DNA of 15,602 nucleotides from NCBI GenBank assembly GCA_903921945.1, contig CAIXSC010000804.1, positions 1 to 15,602 on the forward strand, given 5' to 3'. The position numbers were made by a program, and so were the translations under genes. The notes beneath the pieces are model-generated. The model was not told the origin of the DNA, searched no databases, and was given only the letters and a program-made list of their open reading frames with translations. Of this stretch, positions 8,191 through 15,602 are shown one piece after another (within the stretch, counting starts at the first letter, position 1; every line of letters begins with the position of its first letter). Origin of the DNA: an uncultured Planctomycetaceae bacterium. GTDB taxonomy: Bacteria; Planctomycetota; Planctomycetia; Pirellulales; Pirellulaceae.

Positions 8191-11100
8191 TGCCGAGTGA
8201 TCGCCTCGTCCAAATTGAAAACCATGCTCGCCACCACCGCGTAGGCCGCCCATTCCGCCGTCGTCGCGTCGCTTTGTTTCGCCGGATCGACAGTCCCTTG
8301 GCCATGCGAAAGCCACCGACGCGCTTCATCAGGAGACGCATTGTAGTGCGAATGGGCTCGGAGCCACTCGCGCTCGAGCACCGCCTGTTCGTCGGCGGTG
8401 GGCAAGCGTCCGAGCACGCGACGCCAGAGCGACGTCAACCGTGCGAGCCGGGAGGATTCGCCTGTCGCGGTCAACGTTCGCCAAGCGAGCTCGCGGGACG
8501 CCTCGAGGTAGGTTAAATCGTTGAGCAGCGTGAGCGCCTGCAGCGGCGTGTTGGTTCGGGGCGTGCGGAGTTCGCAGACTCGCCGCTGCGCGCTGTCGAA
8601 GAGGAACGCCGGCGATGACGAACGGCGCCAGAAGGCGTAAATCGAACGCCGGTATTGTTCGCCACCCTCGGTCGGTTCGTACTTGAAACGCCCCATGAAC
8701 ATCTCTTCCCAGACGCTCGCCGGCTGGTGCGGACGAACCGGTGGACCGCCGATGGCCGGGTTCAGCAAGCCAGCGGCCTGCAAGGCGCTATCGCGAATCA
8801 TCCAACTGGGAAGCCGGTAACGAGCTCCACGCCATAACCAACGATTCTCGGAATCCTCGACTCGCGGATCGGCCCCAGCCGTGGTGGCGGCCGGCGCGGT
8901 CGGGTAACGTCCCATGTCCGAACTTTGCCGGTAGGTGGCGCTGGTGACGATCGAGCGGATCAGACGATGCACGTCCCAGCCGCTATCGAGCAGATCCGAG
9001 GCAAGCCAGTCGAGCAGTTCGGGATGCGAGGGCCGTTCGCCCTGCAAGCCGAAATCCTCCGGGGTTCGCACCAGCCCTTCGCCAAACAGTAGTTGCCAGA
9101 TGTGGTTGGCCAAGACACGCGCGGTGAGCGGGTTCTCGCGGGCCGTGAGCCAATCGGCAAGTTCCAAGCGTGAGCGATTGGCGACAGCCGACGCCATGTT
9201 CGTGGAGCGGGCAATGGCGGTGGCTGCGGAGGGCGTTGCTGCCGTCGCCGCTGTGGCCGTGGCCGTCGTCGCGGATGTCGCGGCCGATGCGGGCCACGGA
9301 TGCAAGGCGGCGGGAACGCCTCGGACGACCAGTTCGCCCTTCTTGTCCCACTGGCCGCGGACGAGCAGGTGCGTCGGCCGCGGTTCGGCGCGTTCGCTGA
9401 GCACCATGACATCGACCTTCTCGGCTTTCTTGGCATCGGCGAGTTGCGTGGCGGCGCGTTGGGCAGCGCGGTCGGCGCGTTGGTATCGTGGTTCGTCCGC
9501 GAGGAATTGATCGAACAGGCGAGAACGCAGCTTGGTGTCGACGTCGGCCACACTGCGGGGCGCGGCGGTCGACAATTGTTCCAGCGGCGAGGGATCGAGC
9601 GACCTGACGGCGGAACCCGGCTGGTCGGTGAGCGACCAGCGGAAGCGGCCGATGTTGGCGTGTCCGCGAGTGGATCGGTGCTGCAGTTCGAGCACCAGTT
9701 CCTCGTCGTCGGCCAAGACGATCGGTTCAGCGAACGCGAAGACCGCGAACTGGGGTTTGTCCGGTTCGGCTCCGAAGGTCGCCCAGCCGTTGCGCGGGTC
9801 GTCGTCGAGCGTGTGGCGGATGTCGCCGTAGCCGCCGTTCTTGCCGGGCTCGGCCGCGTACGACGCGATCGCGCCGACGGGCATCGCTTCGCGCGCTTGG
9901 GAACCGCCCGGTCGTCGGATTTGCACCTTGATATCGGTCAGGATGAAATGTCCCGATTCGGCGCGGGACAGGCCGGCTTTCGGACGAGCGGCGTCGGGGA
10001 AGACTTCCAGCTTGAGGCCGGTGATCCGTTGGAGTCGCGGGGTGGGCGATGTCGGCTCCGCCGTGTTTCCAGTTGACACGGCCGTCGGTGTTGCCGTCCG
10101 AGCGTTCGCCAGCGTGCCGGGCCGTCCCATCACGCGATAGTCCTCGTGGAACGGATCGGGACCGTCGGCTCGGAGCGAGCGATCGGGCAGTGTTTCGAGT
10201 TGCGAGCCGGCGGACGCCGAGCGTTGCTCGCCGATGAATGGAATCCAGGTGGCGAACTCCGGACCGGCGGCGGCGATTTGTGCGGACAACCAGCGTTCGA
10301 AGGCGGGCTCGGCGGCTTTCCGCGCGGCCTCTCGATCGGACTCGCGTTGGGCGAGCCAGGACTGGGCCGCGGCGACGGCACGCGGAGTCCGCGGCGAACT
10401 GTAAGCAAGGTAAGGTTTCGCGTTGCGGCCGGCGGCACCCGTTTCATCGATGCTGTTGAAAAACGCCGCCAGTTGGTAGTACTCGACCTGGGTGATCGGA
10501 TCGTATTTGTGGCTGTGGCATTGGCAACAGCCCAAGGTGAGTCCGAGCCAGACAGCGCCGGTGGTATTGACGCGATCGATGACGTAATCGATCCGTGATT
10601 CCTCGGGGTCGCGGCCACCCTCCCCGTTGGTCATGTGGTTGCGATGAAAGCAGGTCGCCAATTTTTGGTCAGCGGTGGCATTGGGCAGCAGGTCGCCGGC
10701 GAACTGTTCGCGAGTGAATTGGTCGAACGGCATCCCGCGTCCCAGCGATTCGATGACCCAATCGCGCCACGGCCAGTTGGTGCGGGTTTCGTCGCCCTGG
10801 TAGCCGTCCGTGTCCGAGTAGCGGCTGGCGTCGAGCCAAAACCACGCAAGTCGTTCGCCAAGATGGGGCGACGCGAGCACGCGATCGACAATCGCTGGAT
10901 AGTCGGCGTCATGCTGGGATTCCGCGGCGGTCGAGCGTGCGGCGAACGATTCGGGATGGGGAGGCAAGCCGAGTAAATCGAGGTGGAGGCGGCGGGCGAG
11001 CGTTGCGGGTGAAGCCTCGGGGGAAGGACGCCAACCGCGGTTTTCGAGTTCGCGGAGCACGAAGTGGTCGATGGGATGCCGCGGCCACGTCGTATCACGG

Positions 11101-11588
11101 ACGGTCGGCGGCGTTGGACGCTCGATCGGTTCGAAGGCCCAGTGCTTTCCCCACGCGGCGCCTTCGTCGATCCAGCGCCGGAGCAGCGCGATTTGAGCGG
11201 CTGTGGGCCGGCGTTTCGCGCTCGGAGGCGGCATCATTTCGTCGGGGTCGGTCGAGACGAGGCGCCGTGCCAGTTCGCTCGCGGCGCTCTGGCCGGGAAC
11301 GATCACGCGGTCGGTTTCGCGAAGCGCGCCGGCGGCCGTATCGAGTCTGAGTCCGGCCGCCCGAGTCTTTTCATCCTGCCCGTGGCAATGGAAGCAGTGG
11401 TCGGACAGGATTGGCAAGATGTCGCGCGCGAACTTGATCGGCTCGGCGCTTACCGCGTCATGCCGGAATCCCAACGGATCGAGCAGCGTGACGACAGCCG
11501 CGAACACGGCCAGGAACGCTCGGACCACGCCTGTCCCCAGGCTGACCCAAGACAGCGGTTGCGGGCGAGTCGCGGTTGTGGCGGGCAT
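8187..11588 (-). CDS. PSD1 planctomycete cytochrome C / DUF1549 / DUF1553 protein
   Basis: A large exported protein (1133 residues) of the planctomycete-specific PSD1 family, whose function is unproven and usually guessed to be redox or polymer-degradation related. A hydrophobic signal or anchor segment (GVVRAFLAVFAAVVTLLDPL) is near residues 20-40. The PSD1 domain has one haem-binding CFHCH at 65-69, RAAGLRLDT and DEMMPPP, a likely distal Met region. DUF1549 begins near HPIDHFVLRELENRGW with LARRLHLDLLGLPP. The middle part (about 490-640) looks like a carbohydrate-binding or discoidin-like beta domain. DUF1553 carries ENPLTARVLANHIWQLLFGE, GLVRTPEDFG and SHPELLDWLA and runs to the C-terminus. 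An Ala/Thr-rich insertion precedes DUF1553. I use ATG 11588; a TTG two codons earlier is also in frame. The stop overlaps the DUF1501 start, implying coupled translation. Confidence 0.93.
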   Translation of the reverse strand: MPATTATRPQPLSWVSLGTGVVRAFLAVFAAVVTLLDPLGFRHDAVSAEPIKFARDILPILSDHCFHCHGQDEKTRAAGLRLDTAAGALRETDRVIVPGQSAASELARRLVSTDPDEMMPPPSAKRRPTAAQIALLRRWIDEGAAWGKHWAFEPIERPTPPTVRDTTWPRHPIDHFVLRELENRGWRPSPEASPATLARRLHLDLLGLPPHPESFAARSTAAESQHDADYPAIVDRVLASPHLGERLAWFWLDASRYSDTDGYQGDETRTNWPWRDWVIESLGRGMPFDQFTREQFAGDLLPNATADQKLATCFHRNHMTNGEGGRDPEESRIDYVIDRVNTTGAVWLGLTLGCCQCHSHKYDPITQVEYYQLAAFFNSIDETGAAGRNAKPYLAYSSPRTPRAVAAAQSWLAQRESDREAARKAAEPAFERWLSAQIAAAGPEFATWIPFIGEQRSASAGSQLETLPDRSLRADGPDPFHEDYRVMGRPGTLANARTATPTAVSTGNTAEPTSPTPRLQRITGLKLEVFPDAARPKAGLSRAESGHFILTDIKVQIRRPGGSQAREAMPVGAIASYAAEPGKNGGYGDIRHTLDDDPRNGWATFGAEPDKPQFAVFAFAEPIVLADDEELVLELQHRSTRGHANIGRFRWSLTDQPGSAVRSLDPSPLEQLSTAAPRSVADVDTKLRSRLFDQFLADEPRYQRADRAAQRAATQLADAKKAEKVDVMVLSERAEPRPTHLLVRGQWDKKGELVVRGVPAALHPWPASAATSATTATATAATAATPSAATAIARSTNMASAVANRSRLELADWLTARENPLTARVLANHIWQLLFGEGLVRTPEDFGLQGERPSHPELLDWLASDLLDSGWDVHRLIRSIVTSATYRQSSDMGRYPTAPAATTAGADPRVEDSENRWLWRGARYRLPSWMIRDSALQAAGLLNPAIGGPPVRPHQPASVWEEMFMGRFKYEPTEGGEQYRRSIYAFWRRSSSPAFLFDSAQRRVCELRTPRTNTPLQALTLLNDLTYLEASRELAWRTLTATGESSRLARLTSLWRRVLGRLPTADEQAVLEREWLRAHSHYNASPDEARRWLSHGQGTVDPAKQSDATTAEWAAYAVVASMVFNLDEAITRQ
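9195..9290 (-). repeat. Ala/Thr low-complexity insertion in the PSD1 gene
   Basis: GC-rich short-period sequence built of gtcgccgc-like units encodes a run of Ala and Thr (SAATSATTATATAATAAT is within it) between VRGVPAALHPWP and the DUF1553 segment LELADWLTARENP. It interrupts otherwise family-like sequence and is similar in composition to the insert in LarB. Confidence 0.75.
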
Positions 11589-11663
11589 GGACAATCTCGG
11601 CGAAGGTCGGCGGGGCGGACGCGGTCGAACTTCGCGGCGGAACCATCGGCGAGCCGGCCGGTC

Positions 11664-11778
11664 GGCAGGCAGTCGGCAAGTGGCCTATCCGGCAGGCAGG
11701 CAGTCGGCGGCCAGCCTATCCGGCAGGCAGGCTCAACGGCAGGCAGGCTCAACGGCAGGCGGACCCAACGGCAGGCAG
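11664..11778. repeat. GGCAGGCAG-based tandem repeat tract
   Basis: Two related units of about 31 bases (from 11664 and 11695) each contain ggcaggcagtcggc and end in gcctatccggcaggcagg. They are followed by three 15-17 base units (from 11731, 11747 and 11762) of the form gctcaacggcaggcag. The tract lies in the 239-base gap between the PDZ gene's stop and the PSD1 gene's start, within the likely leader or promoter region of the PSD1-DUF1501 run. No open frame through it looks like a protein. Confidence 0.85.
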
Positions 11779-11827
11779 GCCCGTAAGGTGGGGCGTCGGT
11801 CGATGGGCGGGCCGGTCGGCGAGCTAG

Positions 11828-12382
11828 CTAGGGTCGTCGTTCGCGGAAGTTGCCTTCATCATCGTTTCTGCCGTCGGCATCGCCAAGGTTGGGAGTCGTT
11901 CGTTCGCGGAAATTCTCATCGCCGCCTTCGCCGCGACCGCCTTCGTGGAAGGTGTCAGGCATCGCCTTGGGAGCCGCTCCGTAAACTCCGCCACGAGCGG
12001 CTTGAGCAGCCACATTGCGGCTGATCCAAACGTGATAGACATCGCCCGAGCGATCGCGCAGCACCATTTTCGCTTCCATATTCATCGGAATGCGGTCGCG
12101 AGCATTTTTCAATTCCGACATGCTGCGAGTGGCCCGGCCACCAAGCCGGAGAATCGTGTCGTAGCGGCCGATGCCGCCTTGGGCGGCAAGCCGCTGGGCA
12201 GGCGTGCGCGGGATGAAGCTGTCGATTCGCATGCCCTCGCCGTCCGAGACCACGTAGACGCCCAAGTAGCCTGGGTAGTTCGGATTCTGAGCGTGCGACG
12301 ATGTTGTTCCCGCGAACGCCATCGCGAGAAAGGTCGCCGCAGCTGCCAGGAAGACGGTTGTGAGTCTGGGAGAAAATCGCAT
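11828..12382 (-). CDS. Secreted single-PDZ-domain protein
   Basis: A 184-residue protein with a signal peptide (MRFSPRLTTVFLAAAATF and on, to SSHA-Q at about 31/32), so it is probably exported. A single PDZ-like domain spans about 36-122: YLGVYVVSDGEGMRIDSFIP, TPAQRLAAQGGIGRYDTIL, NARDRIPM, and KMVLRDRSGDVYHVWI. There is no protease or other catalytic domain, so it is likely a peptide-binding or scaffolding protein. The C-terminal tail (about 145-184) is polar and Gly/Asp/Arg-rich, with NFRER twice (ENFRERTTPN and GNFRERRP). The ATG at 12382 is chosen because a strong GGAGG lies 8 bases upstream and the signal peptide starts there; an upstream in-frame start at 12478 would place 32 non-signal residues ahead of it. 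It has no overlap with its neighbours. Confidence 0.85.
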   Translation of the reverse strand: MRFSPRLTTVFLAAAATFLAMAFAGTTSSHAQNPNYPGYLGVYVVSDGEGMRIDSFIPRTPAQRLAAQGGIGRYDTILRLGGRATRSMSELKNARDRIPMNMEAKMVLRDRSGDVYHVWISRNVAAQAARGGVYGAAPKAMPDTFHEGGRGEGGDENFRERTTPNLGDADGRNDDEGNFRERRP

Positions 12383-12390
12383 CGGAAGAA

Positions 12391-12395
12391 CCTCC
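12391..12395 (-). promoter_or_regulatory. Strong Shine-Dalgarno (GGAGG) of the PDZ gene
   Basis: GGAGG on the minus strand with an 8-base spacer to the ATG at 12382. It settles the start of the PDZ gene. Confidence 0.75.
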
Positions 12396-12751
12396 ATCCA
12401 CGTCCGAAGAAGAGAAACCACGTTGGCGGCGGCGAGCCGTTTTCCATGGGGCTTGGATGCTCCGATCAAGGCTCCCACCGATCAAGGACGAGGCGGCGTT
12501 GGCACGCCGAACACCCCTCGTCCCGATCCGCTCCGACCCGCCGTTGCCATGGTATGCGTTCGGACATGAAAAAAGCAAACGAACAAGCGGTGGATCGCGT
12601 CAGCGTTCAGCGCTGCGTTGTTCAGCGGCGCGTCGTGGGCGATGGCCGGGCTTGGCCGGGCTTCTTGCCGATCGGCCTGGCAGCCGGCAATCTTGCTTCC
12701 ATCCCGGCCGTCGCCTCCGGCTCGGCGGGAAACGAACGCATTCCGCGCTGG
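12396..12751. other. Gap between aguA stop and the PDZ gene
   Basis: About 370 bases without a convincing gene on either strand. On the minus strand, a small hairpin (CAGCG-CTGAA-CGCTG, 12601-12615) and, about 30 bases further downstream, a run of six T (near 12568-12573) follow aguA. They are too far apart for a canonical intrinsic terminator. The promoter of the PDZ gene should lie in this gap, but no clear -10/-35 pair is seen. Confidence 0.5.
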
Positions 12752-13846
12752 CTACGCTGGCTCTTGCTGCGACAAGCAGTGGTAGGCCCCGAGTCCCCAG
12801 ACAAGGTCGAAGGCCGGAAGGCCGATGATTTCGCGATCGGGAAACAACCGCGCGAGAATTTCGCGGGCAACGCGATCATGCGGGTCGTCGAATTGCGGCA
12901 CGATCACCACACCGTTCGCGATGTGGAAATTGCAGTAGCTGCCCGGCATGCGTTGTTCGGAGTCGCCATCGTGCAGCAGCGGACTTGGCATCGGCAGCGG
13001 GATGACTCGTAGTGGCTGGCCGTCTTGATCGGAGTGCGATTGGAGTTCCCAAAAGTTGCGTTGGAGCGGCTCGTAGTTTTCATCCTCGGGATTGTCTTCC
13101 CAAGCGACGACGACCGTGCGCGGGTCGACGAAGCGGGCAAGCTGGTCAATGTGGCCGTCCGTGTCGTCGCCAGCCATGTCGCCGCCGGTGAGCCAGATGA
13201 CTTTGCGGGCGCCTAGATATTCGGCGAGATACCGTTCCATATCCGCTCGGCCGAGATGCGGATTGCGGTTGGGATTGAGCAGGCACTGTTCCGTGGTGAG
13301 GATGGTGCCGCGGCCGTTGCCGTCGATCGCGCCGCCCTCGAGGATGATGCCGGGATCAAACCGCCGCCGCCCTTGCAACGCGGCGATCTTTTCCGGGACC
13401 GCGTTGTCGTGATGGAACGGCGGATACTTACCGCCCCAGGCGTTGTACTGCCAATCGATCAGGGCGGGTGGAGCGCCCGGCGGGGCGGCAAGGAACGTCG
13501 GGCCGTGATCGCGGCACCACGCATCGTTGGTCGGAATGTCGTGCAGCGTGACGTTCGGCGTTCCCCCCACCAGCGACTCGGCTTCCGCCCGCACCGCCGC
13601 GCCTCCCGCCAGCACATGAACCGGTTCGAAGCGAGCGAGCGTCTTCACGAAGCGGGCGAAGATGCCCGGCACCGGCTCGAAAGCATCCGGCCAGGAATTG
13701 CGATTGTGCGGCCATGACAACCACGTCGCGGCGTGCGGTTCCCATTCGGCAGGCCAGCGATAGCCCAAAGCCGCCGGAGTCTCGCGTGCGGAAGTACGCG
13801 TGGCCGTGTCGGCTGATTCCGGGGACAAACGCGGCGGGAACTCCAT
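12752..13846 (-). CDS. aguA: Agmatine deiminase
   Basis: This enzyme hydrolyses agmatine to N-carbamoylputrescine and ammonia in the arginine decarboxylase route to putrescine. The 364-residue protein (from ATG 13846) shows the family's marks: RWPAEWEPHAATWLSWPHNR near the start, NDAWCRDHGPTF, WGGKYPPFHHDN, EGGAIDGNGRGTILTTEQCL followed by LNPNRNP, GDDTDGHIDQLARF, PGSYCNFHIANGVVIVPQFD, and the C-terminal GLGAYHCLSQQEP with the nucleophilic Cys. Length and motif order fit an intact member of the peptidyl-arginine deiminase superfamily. The frame is open upstream to a GTG at 13978, but those extra 44 residues do not look like the family; ATG 13846 has GGAA just upstream. aguB, the next enzyme of the pathway, is upstream on the same strand, with a gap of about 290 bases. 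Confidence 0.94.
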   Translation of the reverse strand: MEFPPRLSPESADTATRTSARETPAALGYRWPAEWEPHAATWLSWPHNRNSWPDAFEPVPGIFARFVKTLARFEPVHVLAGGAAVRAEAESLVGGTPNVTLHDIPTNDAWCRDHGPTFLAAPPGAPPALIDWQYNAWGGKYPPFHHDNAVPEKIAALQGRRRFDPGIILEGGAIDGNGRGTILTTEQCLLNPNRNPHLGRADMERYLAEYLGARKVIWLTGGDMAGDDTDGHIDQLARFVDPRTVVVAWEDNPEDENYEPLQRNFWELQSHSDQDGQPLRVIPLPMPSPLLHDGDSEQRMPGSYCNFHIANGVVIVPQFDDPHDRVAREILARLFPDREIIGLPAFDLVWGLGAYHCLSQQEPA

Positions 13847-14139
13847 GGCGATTTCCAAATGCGAATCGTGGGACAAAAGGATGGGCTCGGCCGATTCCGA
13901 CAAAGTGTCTCGTTGATAGACAAGATTCAATGCGCGCGACTCGATCCGCCGAGTCGGTCGAGATTTTTCACGGATCACTCAGACGAGAGCGGATAGACAA
14001 AAGTCGATTTTCTATGGGTTTCCCGTGAACACGAATCTTCCGTGGCTTTTAGTGTCGCTCGGCGGCTTAAACCGGCCGCGTTTGCGACGTTCATGGTCCA
14101 ATCGACTCTGGCCTCGGCAACGCTGCTCAAGCCAGCGCG
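13847..14139. other. aguB-aguA intergenic region
   Basis: About 290 bases between two genes of the same pathway. A perfect 6-base inverted repeat (GACTCG-ATCCGC-CGAGTC, 13938-13955) is followed on the plus strand by a short T-run (13963-13967); its orientation does not suit termination of aguB. No gene is seen. The length suggests that aguA has its own promoter. Confidence 0.45.
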
Positions 14140-15018
14140 TCACGGCGCGCCGAGATATCGTTTCATAAGGCCCTCGTAGGCGTCGATGCGACGGTCGCGG
14201 AGGAACGGCCAGTGGGTGCGAGCCGTATCGACGAGCGACAGATCGCACGGCACCACCACGATTTCCTCGGCTTCGTGCGAAGCGCGGCGGATCACGTTGC
14301 CGTACGGATCGCTCACGAATGACGCACCCCAGAACTGTAGGCGGCCTTCGCGACCGACACGGTTCGGAGCCGCGACGAACACGCCGTTCGCGATCGCGTG
14401 GCTGCGCATCATGGTTTCCCAGGCCGAATGCTGGCTCGCGCCGTAGATTTCCTTTTCGTCCGGCAACCAGCCGATCGCTGTGGGATAAAAGATGATTTCC
14501 GCGCCAGCCAAGGCGGTCAGCCGAGCCGCCTCGGGGAACCACTGGTCCCAGCACACGCAGACGCCGATGCGTCCAAAACGCGTGTCGAACGCCTTGAAGC
14601 CGAGATCGCCCGGGATGAAATAGAATTTTTCGTAGTAGAGCGGATCGTCGGGAATGTGCATCTTGCGGTACAGTCCAAGCAGCCGGCCGTCCGCGTCATG
14701 CACCGTGGCCGTGTTGTGGTACACCCCGGCGGCGCGACGTTCGAACAGCGAACCGACGACCACGACGCCGTGCCGCGCCGCCGCCGCTCCAATCGCGTCG
14801 CTGGACGGCCCCGGAATCGGTTCGGCCTCGGCGTACCGCGCGTGGTCCTCGGTCTGGCACGGATACTGTCCATGAAACAGTTCCTGCAAGCAGACGATCT
14901 GCGCGCCCAAAGCGGCCGCCTCGCCGATCCGCGCGACCGCTTTGTCCACGTTGGGCTGCTTCTCCGGGACGCACGTCATCTGCACGACCGCGACTTGCAC
15001 GGGACCGGTTTTCGCCAT
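14140..15018 (-). CDS. aguB: N-carbamoylputrescine amidase
   Basis: A nitrilase-superfamily enzyme that hydrolyses N-carbamoylputrescine to putrescine, CO2 and ammonia, completing the path begun by AguA. In the 292-residue protein the Glu-Lys-Cys triad is visible: Glu46 in IVCLQELFHGQYPCQ, Lys119 in GLYRKMHIPDDPLYYEK, and Cys156 in GVCVCWDQWFPEAARL. The YYEKFYF, GDLGF and AIGWLPDEKE segments, with HSAWETMMRSHAIANG, match the carbamoylputrescine amidase subgroup better than general amidases. The ATG at 15018 has AAGGA 9 bases upstream (15028-15032). It is transcribed divergently from the PSD1 gene at the window's right end. Length is normal and no lesion is seen. Confidence 0.94.
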   Translation of the reverse strand: MAKTGPVQVAVVQMTCVPEKQPNVDKAVARIGEAAALGAQIVCLQELFHGQYPCQTEDHARYAEAEPIPGPSSDAIGAAAARHGVVVVGSLFERRAAGVYHNTATVHDADGRLLGLYRKMHIPDDPLYYEKFYFIPGDLGFKAFDTRFGRIGVCVCWDQWFPEAARLTALAGAEIIFYPTAIGWLPDEKEIYGASQHSAWETMMRSHAIANGVFVAAPNRVGREGRLQFWGASFVSDPYGNVIRRASHEAEEIVVVPCDLSLVDTARTHWPFLRDRRIDAYEGLMKRYLGAP

Positions 15019-15119
15019 CCGGTAAGTTCCTTGATTTTCAGAAACGCGATGTCGGGAATTGCGGTCGGAGTGTAAGCCAAAGGCGGCCGATTCGCCACCG
15101 CCGCGCGTCTGCCAAGTTT

Positions 15120-15138
15120 CCCGGCGCCGGGCTATGAT
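15120..15138. promoter_or_regulatory. Palindrome and possible -10 box between divergent genes
   Basis: A perfect 12-base palindrome (CCCGGCGCCGGG, 15120-15131) touches a TATGAT (15133-15138) on the plus strand, about 40 bases before the PSD1 start codon. The -10-like box could serve the PSD1 gene and the palindrome could be an operator. No good -35 is seen, and GC-rich DNA makes such palindromes common, so this is tentative. Confidence 0.3.
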
Positions 15139-15176
15139 GCGAGTAGATGTTCCACCGCGCGGGGAGGCGAATCGTG

Positions 15177-15602
15177 ATGCTGAATTGGACTTTTCGACGA
15201 TCGTGGGCGGCCATGCTAATCACGCTCGTCGCCGCCCATTCGCAGGGCCAACAAACGGCAAACAGCCAACAGGCGGCAAGCGGCCAACCGAAGCAGTCCG
15301 GTCAACAAGCGGCTGATGGTTCCAAGGTGGACCGTTCCTTGCCGGCGGAAGCTGGCGGAACGCTGCCCGCCGCCGCGACGGCGCCCGATTTCCAACGGGA
15401 AGTTCGGCCGATTCTGGCCCAATACTGTTTCCGCTGCCATGGGCCGGATGATCAGCAACGTGAAGCCGGATTGCGGTTGGATACGCGGGAAGGGGCGATC
15501 GCGCGGCTAGAGTCGGGTGAGCGGGCCGTTGTGCCGGAACGAATCGACGCCAGCGAACTTGTGCGCCGCATCGAGTCTTCTGATGACGACACTCGGATGC
15601 CG
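15177..15602 (+). CDS. PSD1 planctomycete cytochrome C protein, 5' part only
   Basis: The first 142 codons of a second PSD1-family gene, cut by the window edge. After a short hydrophobic export signal (MLNWTFRRSWAAMLITLVAA) comes a Gln/Ala-rich linker (QQTANSQQAASGQPKQSGQQ). The PSD1 domain follows: DFQREVRPILAQYCFRCHGP with the haem-binding CFRCH, then AGLRLDTREGAIARL, VVPERIDASELVRRIES and DDDTRMP, where the family's MPP motif would continue. ATG 15177 is preferred since GGGGAGG (15161-15167) sits just upstream; GTG 15174 and ATG 15147 are in frame too, with a stop just before 15147. DUF1549 and DUF1553 domains are expected beyond the window. It is divergent from aguB and paralogous to the gene at 8187-11588. 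Confidence 0.9.
   Translation, partial: MLNWTFRRSWAAMLITLVAAHSQGQQTANSQQAASGQPKQSGQQAADGSKVDRSLPAEAGGTLPAAATAPDFQREVRPILAQYCFRCHGPDDQQREAGLRLDTREGAIARLESGERAVVPERIDASELVRRIESSDDDTRMP

Noticed and set aside
8191..8316. Upstream in-frame extension of the DUF1501 gene to 8316
   Set aside because: It lies inside the C-terminal part of the PSD1 gene, and the added residues look like out-of-frame translation.
11064..12024. Plus-strand frames rich in Gly, Arg, Gln and Ala through the repeat tract
   Set aside because: The repetitive peptides come from the GGCAGGCAG DNA repeats, and the rest is antisense to the PSD1 and PDZ genes.
11945..13012. A 355-codon open frame on the plus strand opposite the PDZ gene and aguA
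   Set aside because: It is antisense to two well-supported genes and has no recognisable domain.

Overview
The window looks like a chromosomal segment of a planctomycete, probably of the Pirellulales type. The main evidence is two genes of the planctomycete-specific PSD1 cytochrome family (CxxCH, DUF1549 and DUF1553 architecture), a paired DUF1501 protein, a small planctomycete-type membrane protein and integrase remnants of a kind common in this phylum. Base composition is high-GC from about 3.2 kb onward and visibly more mixed in the first 3 kb. This is inferred from protein families; no taxonomic marker gene is present.

Left part (1-3.1 kb) is a decayed accessory region. It holds an N-terminal piece of a tyrosine recombinase, a truncated DUF433 gene, one apparently intact small membrane protein on the minus strand, a TolB/PD40-type beta-propeller lipoprotein gene broken by a frameshift and an in-frame stop, and a second tyrosine recombinase reduced to three pieces in three frames. 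The second recombinase remnant points at the 3' end of a tRNA-Ser(UGA) gene, a typical integration target.

Middle part (3.3-11.6 kb) is a tightly packed minus-strand gene run, in transcription order: PSD1 cytochrome protein, DUF1501 protein (ATGA overlap), a 113-base gap, larB, nnrD (ATGA overlap), then ribF fused to a barstar domain. The last three encode nucleotide-cofactor enzymes: LarB acts on nicotinic acid adenine dinucleotide for the nickel-pincer cofactor, NnrD repairs hydrated NAD(P)H, and RibF makes FMN and FAD. The RibF-barstar fusion is the most unusual object in the window. LarB and the PSD1 protein each carry an Ala/Thr-rich low-complexity insertion, and the DUF1501 gene has a 75-base in-frame tandem duplication across its twin-arginine start region.

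Right part (11.6-15.6 kb): a GGCAGGCAG repeat tract lies upstream of the PSD1 gene. It is followed by a secreted single-PDZ protein, agmatine deiminase (aguA) and N-carbamoylputrescine amidase (aguB), all on the minus strand. AguA and AguB together convert agmatine to putrescine. Divergent from aguB, a second PSD1 cytochrome gene starts on the plus strand and runs off the end of the window.
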